Positions 27,951-37,420 of a DNA stretch of 64,000 bases are shown here, one piece after another; positions within the stretch are counted from its first letter, which is position 1, and each line of letters begins with the position of its first letter. The position numbers were made by a program, and so were the translations under genes. Origin of the DNA: Synechococcus sp. CCY 0621 (lineage in GTDB: Bacteria > Cyanobacteriota > Cyanobacteriia > PCC-6307 > Cyanobiaceae); assembly GCF_019038465.1 (NCBI RefSeq), contig NZ_JAFKRH010000014.1, positions 186,001 to 250,000 of the forward strand. The letters are read 5' to 3'. The notes below the pieces were generated by a model, which ran no database searches, had not been told where the DNA came from, and worked only from the letters and a program-made list of their open reading frames with translations.

Positions 27951-28352
27951 ATGCGATTGCTTCACACCATGCTCAGGGTGGGCGACCTGGAGCGCTCCCT
28001 GCGCTTCTACATCGAGGTGCTCGGCATGAAGCTGCTGCGCCGCAAGGACTATCCCGGCGGCGCCTACACCCTGGCCTTCGTCGGCTACGGGGATGAGAAG
28101 GACACCACCGTGCTGGAACTCACCCACAACTGGGGCACCGAGGCCTACGACCTCGGCACCGGCTTCGGCCATCTGGCCATCGGCGTCGATGACATCTACG
28201 CCACCTGCGCGGCCATTGCCGCCAAGGGTGGTCAGGTGGTGCGCGAACCCGGCCCGAAGCAGCACGGCACCAGTGTGATCGCGTTTGTGCAGGATCCCGA
28301 CGGCTACAAGGTGGAACTGATCCAGACGTCGTCGAGGTCCGATGCGCCCTGA
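27951..28352 (+). CDS. gloA: Lactoylglutathione lyase (glyoxalase I)
   Basis: A 133-residue glyoxalase I, converting the methylglyoxal-glutathione hemithioacetal to lactoylglutathione. Metal-ligand regions of the two glyoxalase repeats are visible: [14 protein letters not shown] (His5), [21 protein letters not shown] and [11 protein letters not shown]. The start at 27951 gives the standard N terminus; the open frame upstream runs antisense through eno and was rejected. The last 11 bases overlap the start of clpB. Confidence 0.95.
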   Translation: MRLLHTMLRVGDLERSLRFYIEVLGMKLLRRKDYPGGAYTLAFVGYGDEKDTTVLELTHNWGTEAYDLGTGFGHLAIGVDDIYATCAAIAAKGGQVVREPGPKQHGTSVIAFVQDPDGYKVELIQTSSRSDAP

Positions 28353-31161
28353 GTCCCGCCTGCGCGACGACCGGGAGTCGGCGGCTGCTCCCGCCAGCCT
28401 CACGAGCGATCCTGACCGCTTCAGTGACGCCGCCTGGGATCTGTTGATCGCCTCCCAGGAGCAGGCGCGGCGCTGGCGCCATGGCGCCATGGACGTGGAG
28501 CACCTGCTGCTCACCCTGCTGCTGAACCGGCGCTTCGCCACCTGGGTGGAACCGCTGCCCCTCGACGAGGACCGGCTGCTCGATCGACTGGAAACCTTCT
28601 GCGCCGAGCAGCCCGGTGGCGACGGCGGCATCCTCTACATCGGCGATGCCCTTGAAGATCTGCTGGAGGAGGCCGATCGCCGCCGGGCGGCCTGGGGATC
28701 CCGGCTGCTGGATGTCCCCCATGTACTGCTGGCCCTGCTGGTGGATCCCCGCATCGGGGCGTCCCTGCTGGTGGAGGAGGGCCTGAGCGAGGACCTGTTG
28801 CTGCGCCAGTGGCGGCCATTGCCGGCCGCGGCCGAGGCCGCTGCTCCGTCTGCGGCGCCGGTATCGGCCCCGCCGCCCGCCGCCCCCCTGCGGTCACCGA
28901 CGCCGCCGCAGACCGACCTGACCCTGCAGCGGGAGGGCGATCCGGAACCCGGTGCCCTGGCCCGCTACGGACGCGACCTCACCGCCGCCGCCCGGGCAGG
29001 AGAACTCGATCCAGTGGTGGGAAGGGATCCGGAGATCCGCCGGCTGATCCAGGTGCTTTCGCGCCGCAGCAAGAACAACCCGGTGCTGATCGGTGAGCCC
29101 GGTGTCGGCAAGACCGCGGTGGCCGAATCCCTGGCCCAGCGGATCGTGGCCGGAGAGGTGCCCGATGCCCTGCGGGGACTGCGGCTGGTGGCCCTGGATC
29201 TGGGGGCCCTGATCGCCGGGGCCAAGTTCCGCGGTCAGTTCGAGGAGCGCCTGCGCAGCGTGCTGGCGGAAGTCCGCGACTGCGACGGTGCCAGAGGCGA
29301 GGAGGGGGGTGCCAGAGGCGCCGGCGGTGTGGTGCTGTTCATCGACGAACTGCACACGGTGGTGGGCGGTGATCGCTCCGGCACCGATGCGGCCAGCATC
29401 CTCAAACCGGTGCTGGCCCGGGGCGACCTGCGTTGCATCGGCGCCACCACCCCCGAGGACTACCGGCGCAGCATCGAAAAGGACCCGGCCCTGGAGCGCC
29501 GTTTCCAGCAGGTGGTGATCCGCGAACCCGATGGCCCCACCTGCCTCGAGATCCTGCGGGGGCTGAAGGAGCGCTACGAGCTCCACCACGGCGTCACCAT
29601 CACCGATGGGGCCCTGGTGGCGGCCTCCAGACTCGCGGCCCGCTACATCAGCGACCGCTGCCTGCCTGATTCGGCCATCGACCTGATCGACGAGGCCGCC
29701 GCCAACCTGCGCATGGAGGCCACCTCCAAGCCCCAGGTGGTGGAGGCGGCCGAGGCGGACCTGCGGCGGGTGGAACTGGAGCTGCTGGCGGCTGAGGCGT
29801 CTCCGCTGGAGGAACGTCTGCAGCTGCAGGAGCAGCGGCGCTTCGCCCACGAACAGCTCGAACGCCTGCAGCGGCGCTGGGCGGGGGAGCGGGAGCGCCT
29901 CGAGGAGCTGCGCGAACTCATGCACCAGGACGAGGACCTGCGCCACGCCATCGCCGAGGCGGAGCGGGACGGGGACCTGGAGGAGGCGGCCCGGCTCCAG
30001 TACGACCAGCTGCACGGGGTGCAGCAACGCCGCGCCACCGTCGAGGCGGAGCTGCAGAGCGATCCGATGCTGCGCGAGCAGGTGGAGGAGGGGGACATCG
30101 CCGATGTGGTGGCCCGCTCCACTGGCATCCCCGTGCAGCAGCTGCTGGCCGGCGAACGCCAGAAGCTGCTCGAGCTGGAGCAGCGGCTCGGCGAGCGGGT
30201 GATCGGCCAGCCCGAGGCGGTGGCGGCGGTGGCGGCGTCGATCCGTCGCTCCCGCGCCGGCATGCAGGCCCCCACCCGGCCGGTGGGGTCGTTCCTGTTC
30301 CTGGGGCCCACCGGCGTCGGCAAGACGGAACTGGCCAAGGCCCTGGCGGCGGCCCTCTTCGATGAGGAGGAGGCCCTGGTGCGGCTGGACATGAGCGAAT
30401 TCATGGAGCGCAATGCCGTCGCCCGCCTGGTGGGGGCCCCCCCCGGCTACGTGGGCTACGAGGAGGGGGGCCAGCTCACCGAGGCCGTGCGTCGCCGCCC
30501 CTACGCGGTGCTGCTGCTGGATGAGGTGGAGAAGGCCCATCCCGATGTGTTCAACCTGCTGCTGCAGGTGCTCGACGACGGCCGGCTCACCGATTCCCAG
30601 GGCCGCACGGTGGACTTTCGCCACACGGTGGTGATCATGACCAGCAACCTGGCCAGCCGGGCGATCCTGGAGAGGGCCCGCTCCGGCTCCAGCCCTGACG
30701 GCGGCGGCCATTCCCTTCACCCCGAGGAGGGCGAGCTGGCCCAGGAGCGCGCCCTGGATCTGGCGGTGGAGGAGGCCCTGTCGCGCCAGTTCCGCCCGGA
30801 ATTTCTCAACCGCATCGATGAGGTGATCCGTTTCCGGCCCCTCGCCCGCACCGATCTCGAGCGCATCGTGCGCCTGCAGCTGGCGGAGCTGGCCGCCCTG
30901 CTGCGGGAGCAGCACCTGGAGTTGGAGCTGGACGAGGCCGTCGTCGTGGCCCTGGCCCAGCAGGGCTACGAGCCGGAGTACGGTGCCCGCCCGCTGCGGC
31001 GGGTGCTGCGCCGTCGCATCGAGAATCCCCTGGCCACCGAATTGCTGGAGGATCACTTCAGCGGCGCCAGGGGCGTGCGGCTGGAGCTCGCCGGCCCCGG
31101 GGACGAGGGCTTTCGCTTCATTCCCCTGAAGGCGGATGGGGAAGGACGTCCGGTAGGGTGA
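28342..31161 (+). CDS. clpB: ClpB-type AAA+ disaggregase
   Basis: A 939-residue Hsp100 protein. It has an N-terminal Clp repeat domain (about 25-160, divergent) and an Ala/Pro linker. The first AAA module has Walker A GEPGVGKT, pore loop [11 protein letters not shown] and Walker [14 protein letters not shown] coiled-coil middle domain spans about residues 470-590. The second AAA module has [21 protein letters not shown] and [13 protein letters not shown]. The middle domain marks it as a ClpB disaggregase rather than ClpC. Its poorly conserved N domain suggests a second ClpB paralogue, as some cyanobacteria have. It lies directly before secE-nusG. Confidence 0.93.
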   Translation: MRPESRLRDDRESAAAPASLTSDPDRFSDAAWDLLIASQEQARRWRHGAMDVEHLLLTLLLNRRFATWVEPLPLDEDRLLDRLETFCAEQPGGDGGILYIGDALEDLLEEADRRRAAWGSRLLDVPHVLLALLVDPRIGASLLVEEGLSEDLLLRQWRPLPAAAEAAAPSAAPVSAPPPAAPLRSPTPPQTDLTLQREGDPEPGALARYGRDLTAAARAGELDPVVGRDPEIRRLIQVLSRRSKNNPVLIGEPGVGKTAVAESLAQRIVAGEVPDALRGLRLVALDLGALIAGAKFRGQFEERLRSVLAEVRDCDGARGEEGGARGAGGVVLFIDELHTVVGGDRSGTDAASILKPVLARGDLRCIGATTPEDYRRSIEKDPALERRFQQVVIREPDGPTCLEILRGLKERYELHHGVTITDGALVAASRLAARYISDRCLPDSAIDLIDEAAANLRMEATSKPQVVEAAEADLRRVELELLAAEASPLEERLQLQEQRRFAHEQLERLQRRWAGERERLEELRELMHQDEDLRHAIAEAERDGDLEEAARLQYDQLHGVQQRRATVEAELQSDPMLREQVEEGDIADVVARSTGIPVQQLLAGERQKLLELEQRLGERVIGQPEAVAAVAASIRRSRAGMQAPTRPVGSFLFLGPTGVGKTELAKALAAALFDEEEALVRLDMSEFMERNAVARLVGAPPGYVGYEEGGQLTEAVRRRPYAVLLLDEVEKAHPDVFNLLLQVLDDGRLTDSQGRTVDFRHTVVIMTSNLASRAILERARSGSSPDGGGHSLHPEEGELAQERALDLAVEEALSRQFRPEFLNRIDEVIRFRPLARTDLERIVRLQLAELAALLREQHLELELDEAVVVALAQQGYEPEYGARPLRRVLRRRIENPLATELLEDHFSGARGVRLELAGPGDEGFRFIPLKADGEGRPVG

Positions 31162-31173
31162 TCGTTTGTCGAT

Positions 31174-31191
31174 GCTTGCCGACATAACGGC
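31174..31191 (+). other. Small hairpin in the clpB-secE spacer
   Basis: The 48-base spacer contains a short inverted repeat, tgccg then cggca around a six-base loop. It has no following T-run, so it is not a convincing terminator. It could be a weak structure upstream of the secE start. Confidence 0.3.
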
Positions 31192-31209
31192 AGCCATCGC
31201 CTCCACACC

Positions 31210-31503
31210 GTGGAACCCATTCCCCCCGTCACCACCACCACGAGCAGTCCCGATGGGCCCCTGGCCCAGAGGAATGGCCTGTCCGATCCCGACGAGGGGC
31301 CGGATGGTGCCTCGAGCGACGAGGAGACCGCCACCGGTTTCTTCGCGGTCACCCTCGCGGAACTGCGCAAGGTTGTCTGGCCGAGCCGCCAGCAGCTGTT
31401 CAGCGAATCGGTGGCGGTGATTCTGATGGTGAGCCTTTCGGCCGCAGCCATTGCCGCGATCGATCGCTTCTATCACTGGGGATCGGCCCAGATCTTCCGT
31501 TGA
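31210..31503 (+). CDS. secE: Preprotein translocase subunit SecE
   Basis: A 97-residue protein with one C-terminal membrane segment (VAVILMVSLSAAAIAAIDRFY) preceded by the conserved amphipathic ATGFFAVTLAELRKVVWPSRQQLF, the SecE signature. The N-terminal 40 residues are an acidic, Ser/Thr-rich extension. The start is GTG. SecE clamps SecY in the translocon. Its stop overlaps the nusG start (TGATG at 31501-31505), the classical secE-nusG arrangement. Confidence 0.93.
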   Translation: MEPIPPVTTTTSSPDGPLAQRNGLSDPDEGPDGASSDEETATGFFAVTLAELRKVVWPSRQQLFSESVAVILMVSLSAAAIAAIDRFYHWGSAQIFR

Positions 31504-32207
31504 TGACCCTTCCCCTGTCTGCCGTGCCCGAGACCGTGCCCGAGATCGAACCGGACGCCCCCGAGGTGCTGGAGCTTCCTGGCGAAGGGCCTGGCCCCGT
31601 CGCCGCAGACGGCGCCGCCGAGGCGGCTGAATCGGCCAAGCCCCAGGTGGCCCGCTGGTTCGCGGTTCAGGTGGCCTCCAGTTGCGAGAAGAAGGTGAAG
31701 GCCACCCTCGAGCAGCGGGCCGTCACCCTAGGGGTCAGCAACCGGATCCTCGAGATCGAGATCCCCCAGACCCCTGGTGTCAAGTTGAAGAAGGACGGCA
31801 GCCGCCAGTCCATCGAGGAGAAGGTGTTTCCCGGCTACGTGCTGGTGCGCATGGTCCTCGATGAGGACACGATGATGGCGGTGCGCAGCACCCCCAACGT
31901 CATCAACTTCGTGGGCCAGGAGGAACGCCGCGCCACCGGCAAGGCCCGGGGGCACATCCGGCCCCGGCCCCTCAGCCGCCAGGAGGTGGATCGCATCTTC
32001 AAGCGTGCCGCCGAGAAGAAACCTGTCCTCAAGGTCGACCTCACCGAAGGCGATCAGATCCTCGTCACCGCCGGTCCGTTCAAGGACTTCCAGGGCGAGG
32101 TGATCGAAGTCTCCGGTGAGCGCAGCAAGCTGAAGGCCCTCCTGTCGATCTTCGGCAGGGAGACCCCTGTCGAGCTCGAGTTCTCCCAGATCAGCAAACA
32201 GAGCTGA
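31503..32207 (+). CDS. nusG: Transcription termination/antitermination protein NusG
   Basis: About 234 residues. An acidic N-terminal extension of about 50 residues precedes the NGN domain ([54 protein letters not shown]). The C-terminal KOW domain contains [46 protein letters not shown]. NusG binds RNA polymerase and links it to Rho or ribosomal S10. The ATG at 31503 overlaps the secE stop. Next downstream is a structured leader and then rplK. Confidence 0.97.
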   Translation: MTLPLSAVPETVPEIEPDAPEVLELPGEGPGPVAADGAAEAAESAKPQVARWFAVQVASSCEKKVKATLEQRAVTLGVSNRILEIEIPQTPGVKLKKDGSRQSIEEKVFPGYVLVRMVLDEDTMMAVRSTPNVINFVGQEERRATGKARGHIRPRPLSRQEVDRIFKRAAEKKPVLKVDLTEGDQILVTAGPFKDFQGEVIEVSGERSKLKALLSIFGRETPVELEFSQISKQS

Positions 32208-32210
32208 TCA

Positions 32211-32352
32211 GCGGCGGCCGCCTCCCTGCGGAGGGCGGCCCAAGGTGGTCCCTACGGGACCGCCACGCTGCCGGGCCGTCCACCGCCCCGGCGATCCGCA
32301 GCACTCCCGCGAGGGAGTCCCGTCCCGCTCTCCCGCAAGGGAGTTCCGTCCC
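32211..32352 (+). promoter_or_regulatory. Structured nusG-rplK intergenic leader with four hairpins
   Basis: The 157-base spacer is almost entirely inverted repeats. A GC-rich hairpin lies at about 32216-32239. A second, with about a nine-base stem and tac loop, is at about 32243-32264. Then come two near-identical 23-base direct repeats, 32304-32326 and 32330-32352, each folding as ctccc-gcga/gcaa-gggag. In other bacteria, protein L1 represses this operon through a leader site; this array is a candidate for such a site or an attenuator. The function is inferred; the repeats are directly visible. Confidence 0.6.
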
Positions 32353-32364
32353 CTAGTCCAGACG

Positions 32365-32790
32365 ATGGCCAAGAAAGTCGTAGCTGTGATCAAGCTGGCC
32401 CTCCAGGCCGGCAAAGCGAACCCCGCACCACCGGTGGGCCCTGCCCTCGGTCAGCACGGGGTCAACATCATGGCGTTCTGCAAGGAGTACAACGCCCGCA
32501 CCCAGGAAAAGGCCGGGTACGTGATCCCGGTGGAGATCTCGGTCTTTGAAGACCGCAGCTTCACCTTCATCACCAAGACCCCGCCCGCTTCGGTGCTCAT
32601 CTCCAAGGCCGCCGGCATCGACAAAGGTGCTGCCACGTCCGCCAAGGGCGCCGTGGGTGCCATCAGTCGCGCCCAGCTTGAGGAGATCGCCAAGACCAAG
32701 CTGCCCGACCTCAATTGCGCCAGCGTTGAGTCGGCCATGCGCATCATCGAAGGCACTGCCCGCAACATGGGCGTTGCCGTCAGCGACTGA
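32365..32790 (+). CDS. rplK: 50S ribosomal protein L11
   Basis: A complete 141-residue L11: [20 protein letters not shown], then [21 protein letters not shown], the [16 protein letters not shown] segment and a C-terminal RNA-binding domain ending [13 protein letters not shown]. It forms part of the GTPase-associated centre of the 50S subunit. The ATG at 32365 gives the conserved N terminus; the open frame upstream is leader sequence. Confidence 0.98.
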   Translation: MAKKVVAVIKLALQAGKANPAPPVGPALGQHGVNIMAFCKEYNARTQEKAGYVIPVEISVFEDRSFTFITKTPPASVLISKAAGIDKGAATSAKGAVGAISRAQLEEIAKTKLPDLNCASVESAMRIIEGTARNMGVAVSD

Positions 32791-32866
32791 CCCTCCCCGG
32801 GCGTCGTTTCATTCCATTCACCTACCTGGGGGAGACCGCCCGCGGTCGTCCGCACCCCTTCCTGCC

Positions 32867-33574
32867 ATGACAAAAATCTCCAAACGCTTCACGGCCCTCG
32901 CCGCCAAGGTCGAGGACCGCTCCTACGAACCGCTCGAAGCCATTGAGCTGGTCAAGGACACCGCCACCGCCCGCTTCGATGAAACCATCGAAGCCCATGT
33001 GCGCCTCGGCATCGATCCCAAGTACACCGACCAGCAGCTGCGCACCACCGTGGCTCTGCCCCACGGCACCGGTCAGAGCATTCGCATCGCGGTGATTGCC
33101 CGGGGCGAGAAGGTGGCCGAAGCCAAGGCCGCCGGTGCCGACCTTGCCGGCGACGATGAACTGGTGGACCAGATCGCCGGCGGTGCCATCGACTTCGATC
33201 TTCTGATCGCCACCCCCGACATGATGCCGAAGGTGGCCAAGCTCGGTCGGGTGCTCGGACCCCGTGGTCTGATGCCGAACCCCAAGGCCGGCACCGTGAC
33301 CACCGATCTGGCTGGCGCCATCAACGAATTCAAGGCGGGCAAACTGGAGTTCCGGGCCGACCGGGCCGGGATCGTGCACGTGCGCTTCGGCAAGGCCAGC
33401 TTCCCCAGCGCCAAGCTGCTGGAGAACCTCAAGGCACTGCAGGAAACCATCGACCGCAACAAGCCCAGCGGTGCCAAGGGCCGCTACTGGAGGAGCCTCT
33501 ACGTCGCCTCCACGATGGGCCCCTCGGTGCAGGTCGACTTCGCCGCACTCCAGGACATCAAGCAGGACAGCTGA
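32867..33574 (+). CDS. rplA: 50S ribosomal protein L1
   Basis: A complete 235-residue L1: [26 protein letters not shown], the VALPHGTG segment, the [29 protein letters not shown] signature and a C-terminal [15 protein letters not shown]. It binds 23S rRNA at the L1 stalk and in many bacteria represses its own operon. The upstream 76-base spacer separates it from rplK. Only nine bases separate its stop from the hydrolase gene that follows, which is not the usual neighbour. Confidence 0.98.
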   Translation: MTKISKRFTALAAKVEDRSYEPLEAIELVKDTATARFDETIEAHVRLGIDPKYTDQQLRTTVALPHGTGQSIRIAVIARGEKVAEAKAAGADLAGDDELVDQIAGGAIDFDLLIATPDMMPKVAKLGRVLGPRGLMPNPKAGTVTTDLAGAINEFKAGKLEFRADRAGIVHVRFGKASFPSAKLLENLKALQETIDRNKPSGAKGRYWRSLYVASTMGPSVQVDFAALQDIKQDS

Positions 33575-33583
33575 AGCCCTGGA

Positions 33584-34246
33584 GTGCCTGCGTCGTCCTG
33601 GGTGCGGATCGGTGGCTGGGTGGCAGTTCCGCTCACCCTGCTGACCCTGGGGTGGGGCCTGCTTTTCCGGCCCGGCGCCGGTTCCATCGCCTCCCTGCCG
33701 CCGGAGTCCTCCGGATCGCCGTCCAACCCTGGCGGCGGTCCGGTGACCTTCGTCGGCGACTCGCTCACGGCCGAGGGCGACTGGCAGGCGGCGTTCCCCG
33801 CTCGTGTGGTCTACAACCAGGGCGTCAGTGGCGATACCAGCTTCCAGCTGATGGCCCGTCTGCCGTCGATCCGCCAGACCGGTGCCGCCACCTACCTGGT
33901 GATGGTGGGCATCAACGACATCATCTGGGGCTACGACCCCGGCCGCATCGCCGGCCGGATCCAGTGGCTGCGCACCGGCCTGCAGATTGGTACCGGGGCG
34001 CGGGTGGTCGTCCAGTCCACCATTCCCTGTGCCCGGTTCCGCTGTGGCGCCGACGGGGTTCGGCGGGTGGCGGAACTCAATCAGCGGCTCGCCCAGCAGA
34101 CGCCTGCGCGGGATTACGCCGATCTCACCTCTGTGATGGCGGACGCCGATGGTCTCAAGCGCGCCTACACCGTGGATGGCGTGCATCTCAACGCCGCCGG
34201 TTACGCCCGCTGGCAGGCGCGGCTGCGGGAACTGGGCCTGCCGTGA
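33584..34246 (+). CDS. SGNH/GDSL hydrolase inserted in the ribosomal protein operon
   Basis: A 220-residue protein with an N-terminal membrane anchor or signal segment (VRIGGWVAVPLTLLTLGWGLLF). The SGNH blocks are complete: Ser60 in FVGDSLTAEGDW, Gly in NQGVSGDTS, Asn in MVGINDIIWG, and Asp/His in VDGVHLNAAGY. It is predicted to be an exported esterase or lipase acting on an unknown ester. The GTG start is nine bases after rplA, so it is probably transcribed with it. Its place between L1 and L10 is unusual, since these genes are normally adjacent. Confidence 0.85.
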   Translation: MPASSWVRIGGWVAVPLTLLTLGWGLLFRPGAGSIASLPPESSGSPSNPGGGPVTFVGDSLTAEGDWQAAFPARVVYNQGVSGDTSFQLMARLPSIRQTGAATYLVMVGINDIIWGYDPGRIAGRIQWLRTGLQIGTGARVVVQSTIPCARFRCGADGVRRVAELNQRLAQQTPARDYADLTSVMADADGLKRAYTVDGVHLNAAGYARWQARLRELGLP

Positions 34247-34284
34247 TGTAGGTTGAACAACTGGATTCGTCCAGAAGGGCACGC

Positions 34285-34365
34285 GCCCAACCCAAGACAG
34301 CAGGTCGTCAGGGTCGTCGATTCCGGTCGCTCGTTCCTTGTCGTAAGTCCTGCCGAGGTACACGC
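34285..34365 (+). promoter_or_regulatory. Ribosomal protein L10 leader
   Basis: Upstream of rplJ the sequence contains aagacagcaggt (from 34294), then a gtcgtaa stretch and tcctgccgaggtaca. These match in order the conserved elements of the bacterial L10 leader, where the L10(L12)4 complex binds and represses rplJL. Boundaries are approximate. A perfect hairpin lies about 20 bases downstream. Confidence 0.65.
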
Positions 34366-34386
34366 GATTGGTTTTTGCCTGTGCTG

Positions 34387-34405
34387 GTGACTCCGCCGGA
34401 GTCAC
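34387..34405 (+). other. Perfect hairpin between L10 leader and rplJ
   Basis: gtgactcc, loop gcc, ggagtcac: an eight-base perfect stem. It has no T-run, so it is not a standard terminator. It may be part of an attenuation switch in the leader or an RNA-processing site. It lies about 100 bases before the rplJ start. Confidence 0.5.
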
Positions 34406-34505
34406 TCAGATCGGAGCGGAGCGATGAGCGGCCTCGAAGCTTCCCTAGCCGGGGAGCTGTCAGGGCTGCGTTCCCTGCTTGTTCCCCCGATCCGATCCAC
34501 TTCCT

Positions 34506-35033
34506 ATGGGCCGCACGCTGGAGAACAAGCAACAGATCGTCGAAGAGCTCAAAGGGCTCCTCGGTGAAGCCGAAATGGCGCTGGTCCTCGATTTCAAGGG
34601 CCTGACCATCAAGGAGATGACTGATCTGCGGACCCGTCTGCAGGCCAGCAACGGTGTGTGCAAGGTGACCAAAAACACCTTGATGCGCCGTGCCATTGAT
34701 GGTGACAGCGTCTGGTCGGATCTCGATTCCCTGCTCACCGGCACCAATGCCTTCGTCCTGGTCAAGGGCGATATCGGCGGTGCGGTGAAGGCCCTGCAGT
34801 CCTTCCAGAAGGACACCAAGAAGTCGGATGTGAAGGGAGGCCTCTTCGAAGGCAAGCTCCTTTCCCCCTCCGACATCCAGGCCATCGGGGATCTGCCTTC
34901 CAAGGAGGTGCTCATGGCCCAGATCGCCGGTGCGATCAATGGCCTGGCCACCAAGCTGGCTGTGGGCATCAACGAGGTTCCGTCCGGTCTCGCCAGGGCG
35001 CTCAAGCAACACGCCGAATCCGGCGAAGGTTGA
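34506..35033 (+). CDS. rplJ: 50S ribosomal protein L10
   Basis: A 175-residue L10: [42 protein letters not shown], then [13 protein letters not shown] and a helical C terminus that binds L7/L12 dimers ([26 protein letters not shown]). It anchors the L12 stalk. The ATG at 34506 gives the usual start; the frame upstream is leader. The spacer to rplL is 62 bases. Confidence 0.97.
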   Translation: MGRTLENKQQIVEELKGLLGEAEMALVLDFKGLTIKEMTDLRTRLQASNGVCKVTKNTLMRRAIDGDSVWSDLDSLLTGTNAFVLVKGDIGGAVKALQSFQKDTKKSDVKGGLFEGKLLSPSDIQAIGDLPSKEVLMAQIAGAINGLATKLAVGINEVPSGLARALKQHAESGEG

Positions 35034-35095
35034 GTTCGCCTTTCGCGAACCCCTGGGCTCCACCGATCCTCCCGTTCTGTTGCTGATTCCCCCCC

Positions 35096-35482
35096 ATGTC
35101 CGCTACCACCGACCAGATTCTCGAACAACTGAAAACCCTCTCGCTGCTTGAGGCTTCCGAGCTCGTCAAGCAGATCGAAGAGGCCTTCGGCGTCTCCGCC
35201 GCCGCTTCGGCTGGCGTCGTCATGGCCGCCGCCGCCCCCGGCGCCGCCGCCGAGGCGGTTGAGGAGCAGACCGAATTCGACGTCATCCTCGATGGCTTCG
35301 ATCCGGCCGCCAAGATCAAGGTGCTGAAGGCCGTCCGCGAGGCCACCGGCCTCGGTCTGGGCGAAGCCAAGGCCCTTGTGGAAGCCGCTCCCAAGGCCGT
35401 CAAGGAAGGCATCTCCAAGAACGATGCCGAAGCTCTCAAGAAGAGCATCGAAGAAGTGGGTGGCAAGGTCTCCATCAAGTGA
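35096..35482 (+). CDS. rplL: 50S ribosomal protein L7/L12
   Basis: A 128-residue L12: an N-terminal dimerisation domain ([26 protein letters not shown]), an Ala-rich hinge, and the C-terminal factor-binding domain [47 protein letters not shown]. The length is typical. It is followed by two hairpins, the second a good intrinsic terminator, so this is the end of the transcription unit. Confidence 0.98.
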   Translation: MSATTDQILEQLKTLSLLEASELVKQIEEAFGVSAAASAGVVMAAAAPGAAAEAVEEQTEFDVILDGFDPAAKIKVLKAVREATGLGLGEAKALVEAAPKAVKEGISKNDAEALKKSIEEVGGKVSIK

Positions 35483-35490
35483 CCGGCCAC

Positions 35491-35512
35491 CGCCGGGCCT
35501 CCTGGCCCGGCG
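35491..35512 (+). terminator. GC-rich hairpin just after rplL
   Basis: A perfect nine-base stem (cgccgggcc / ggcccggcg) with a tcct loop starts nine bases after the rplL stop and is followed by a cccc-ttt stretch. It may be a weak terminator or a 3'-end stabilising structure ahead of the stronger terminator. Confidence 0.45.
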
Positions 35513-35528
35513 ACCCCTTTCTTTCCAT

Positions 35529-35553
35529 GCCGGCCTTTCGGGGCCGGCTTTTT
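35529..35553 (+). terminator. Intrinsic terminator of the rplL transcript
   Basis: gccggcc, loop tttcg, gggccggc followed directly by ttttt: a seven-base GC-rich stem plus T-run, the standard intrinsic terminator form. It ends the rplJ-rplL transcript on the plus strand. Confidence 0.85.
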
Positions 35554-35608
35554 GATGGTCGCGTCCGGTGACGGCTGGGCGCCCCCGGGCACGCGGAGTG
35601 CAACCCAT

Positions 35609-35638
35609 AAAAAAGAGCCCCGCCGAAGGCAGGGCTCT
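35609..35638 (-). terminator. Intrinsic terminator for the minus-strand DUF3747 transcript
   Basis: Read on the minus strand: agagccc, a mismatch, an inner gcc stem around a ttc loop, gggctct, then six T. This is a good intrinsic terminator about 170 bases downstream of the DUF3747 stop codon, so that gene would have a long 3' untranslated region. Confidence 0.75.
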
Positions 35639-35804
35639 GGAGATGGAACGATTCCGGGAGTCTGTCCTCGTTTCGACCCTGGAAGAGCGTCCTTCACTCC
35701 TCACCAGATCAGATTAAAGGAGGGGGAAGGCAGGTGGGGGGGTGAGGAGTCCGGTGATTCAACTGGTCCCGGACCAGGGCCCCAGACGGGATCGAGCGAT
35801 GGGG
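35639..35804. other. Non-coding spacer with a 10-base inverted repeat
   Basis: No convincing gene lies here. The clearest structure is the perfect inverted repeat actcctcacc (35696-35705) and ggtgaggagt (35741-35750) around a purine-rich 35-base spacer. On the minus strand this falls in the 3' untranslated region of the DUF3747 gene, upstream of its terminator. Confidence 0.5.
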
Positions 35805-36542
35805 TCAGAGACCCCCTCCATTGGCCTCGGTGTAGGGAATCACCTGGAGGGCGATCGCCCGACCGGAGCGGTCGGAGATCATGCTGTCGTCGCGCTGGTC
35901 GAGCAGCGGCGGGGTGGTGGCAAGGCCGGGGAGTTCGGCCCTGCCCGGGGAACGCCGGAACGTCTGGCCGCCGGCCCGGGCAATCAGTTGCTCCAGGGGG
36001 GTCGGACTGGCGAAGTAGAGGTGGGACAGGGACCTCTGCTCATAGGTGCGGCGTTTGAGATCCCAGCCGGGTTCGAGCGTGAGGGCGACGAAGCCGTCGC
36101 GGTCCCGCAGGGGAACCTCGGCCCTTCCCAGCACCAGGACGGCAGAACTTCTGGGCGAGACGGCCTGAAGCTCCAGACGGGAGCCCACCTGCTGCACCTG
36201 CAGGCGGTAGGTGGTGCCCATGTCCTGGTCGGCCACCCGCAGGGAATAGCCGTTGCTGTCGAGGTAGCGATTGCAGATGCCCGTGTAGTCGAACCGGTTC
36301 AGGGTTGGATCCACCAGCCCGTCCGGGCGGGCCTGCCAGCAGGAGGGCTGGGCGGCCAGCTGCTCCAGCACCAGGAGGGTCCAGTCGTTGTCGCCCACCG
36401 GCCTGGCCAGCACCGCGAAACGCTGGGGGTCCACCTCCGTGCTCTGGAACAGGCCGGCGGCCATGGCCAGCCTGGGCTGCACCATCGGCAGGCCGGCTCC
36501 GGCCAGGGCCAGGCCCGCCAGGGCCAGGTAGGTTCGCTGCAT
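35805..36542 (-). CDS. DUF3747 exported protein
   Basis: A 245-residue protein with a signal peptide ([20 protein letters not shown]...LAMAAG). The mature part opens with [20 protein letters not shown] and contains [52 protein letters not shown], the cyanobacterial DUF3747 signature with two cysteines. Function is unknown. The ATG at 36542 is preceded by a clear ggagg ribosome-binding site; a longer start at 36593 was rejected. It is divergent from rnhA. Confidence 0.8.
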   Translation of the reverse strand: MQRTYLALAGLALAGAGLPMVQPRLAMAAGLFQSTEVDPQRFAVLARPVGDNDWTLLVLEQLAAQPSCWQARPDGLVDPTLNRFDYTGICNRYLDSNGYSLRVADQDMGTTYRLQVQQVGSRLELQAVSPRSSAVLVLGRAEVPLRDRDGFVALTLEPGWDLKRRTYEQRSLSHLYFASPTPLEQLIARAGGQTFRRSPGRAELPGLATTPPLLDQRDDSMISDRSGRAIALQVIPYTEANGGGL

Positions 36543-36615
36543 GGGAACACCTCCAGGGCCCGGGCGTTCTCCGGGAGAGAGGGTCTCATTCAAGCGATGC
36601 TGTCAAGGGGACTCC

Positions 36616-37410
36616 ATGGGTGATCGTCCGGTGCGGGTAGTGTCTGCCGCCTGCGACGGGGCCTGCAGCGGCAACCCAGGCCCGGGGGGCTGGGGTGCCC
36701 TGCTGCGCTTTGAGAACGGCTCCCGGCGGGAGCTGGGGGGGGCGGCAGCGGCCACCACCAACAACCGCATGGAGCTCACCGCCGCCCTGGCGGTGCTGGA
36801 GGCTCTGCGGGACCTGCCGCGCCATCCCGATCTGGTGCTGCGCACCGATAGCCGCTACCTGATCGATGGTTTCGAGAAGTGGATGGCCGGCTGGAAGCGC
36901 AAAGGCTGGCGGACGGCCTCCGGTGGGGCTGTGCTCAACCGCGATCTCTGGGAACTGCTCGATGCCGCCAGGTTGCCTGGGCTTGCCCTGCGTCATGTGC
37001 GCGGCCACAGCGGCGATCCGGACAACGACCGCTGCGATGCCATTGCCGTTGCCTATTCCCGCGGTCAGACCCCGACCCTGGCGGTGGAAAGCCGATCCGG
37101 CGTCGCGGTTAAAGCGGTGCAGGAAGACGTGCCAGAAGCCGGGGCAGAGGAGGTGGCGGTTCCAGACGTTGTGGATCCGGCCCCCAGCTCGCTGCAGCAG
37201 TTGCTCTCCCGCATGGAGCTGGCCGATCGGCTTGCCGCAGGCGGCTACAGCCTGCGGGCCGTTGAGCTCGCCCGGCTGCTGGAGGTGCCCACCGCCACCC
37301 TGGAGAGGAAGGGCGATCCCTGGCTCTGGCGCGACTGGCTCGTGAGGCCCCTGGGCAACGGGAGCTGGCGCCTGGAGCGCGACACGGGAGGATTGGCCAG
37401 GCCGCAGTGA
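36616..37410 (+). CDS. rnhA: Ribonuclease HI with C-terminal extension
   Basis: A 264-residue protein. Residues 1-150 are a complete RNase HI with the catalytic acids Asp14 ([16 protein letters not shown]), Glu53 (NRMELTA), Asp78 (RTDSRYL) and Asp141 (NDRCDAIA), plus His131. It degrades RNA in RNA-DNA hybrids. Beyond about residue 185 there is an additional roughly 80-residue domain ([32 protein letters not shown]...[19 protein letters not shown]) absent from E. coli RNase HI. It looks like a small helical, possibly winged-helix-like unit. The ATG at 36616 was chosen for the conserved N terminus. It precedes pyrD by ten bases. Confidence 0.93.
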   Translation: MGDRPVRVVSAACDGACSGNPGPGGWGALLRFENGSRRELGGAAAATTNNRMELTAALAVLEALRDLPRHPDLVLRTDSRYLIDGFEKWMAGWKRKGWRTASGGAVLNRDLWELLDAARLPGLALRHVRGHSGDPDNDRCDAIAVAYSRGQTPTLAVESRSGVAVKAVQEDVPEAGAEEVAVPDVVDPAPSSLQQLLSRMELADRLAAGGYSLRAVELARLLEVPTATLERKGDPWLWRDWLVRPLGNGSWRLERDTGGLARPQ

Positions 37411-37420
37411 GGAGGTAGGA

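Noticed and set aside
28894-31476. Long minus-strand open frame antisense to clpB and secE (860 codons)
   Set aside because: No domain or start context; clpB and secE on the plus strand are clear.
35694-35706. Possible Yfr1 small RNA (actcctcacc core on the plus strand)
   Set aside because: The core differs from the expected motif and the flanking stem-loops and T-run are missing on that strand.
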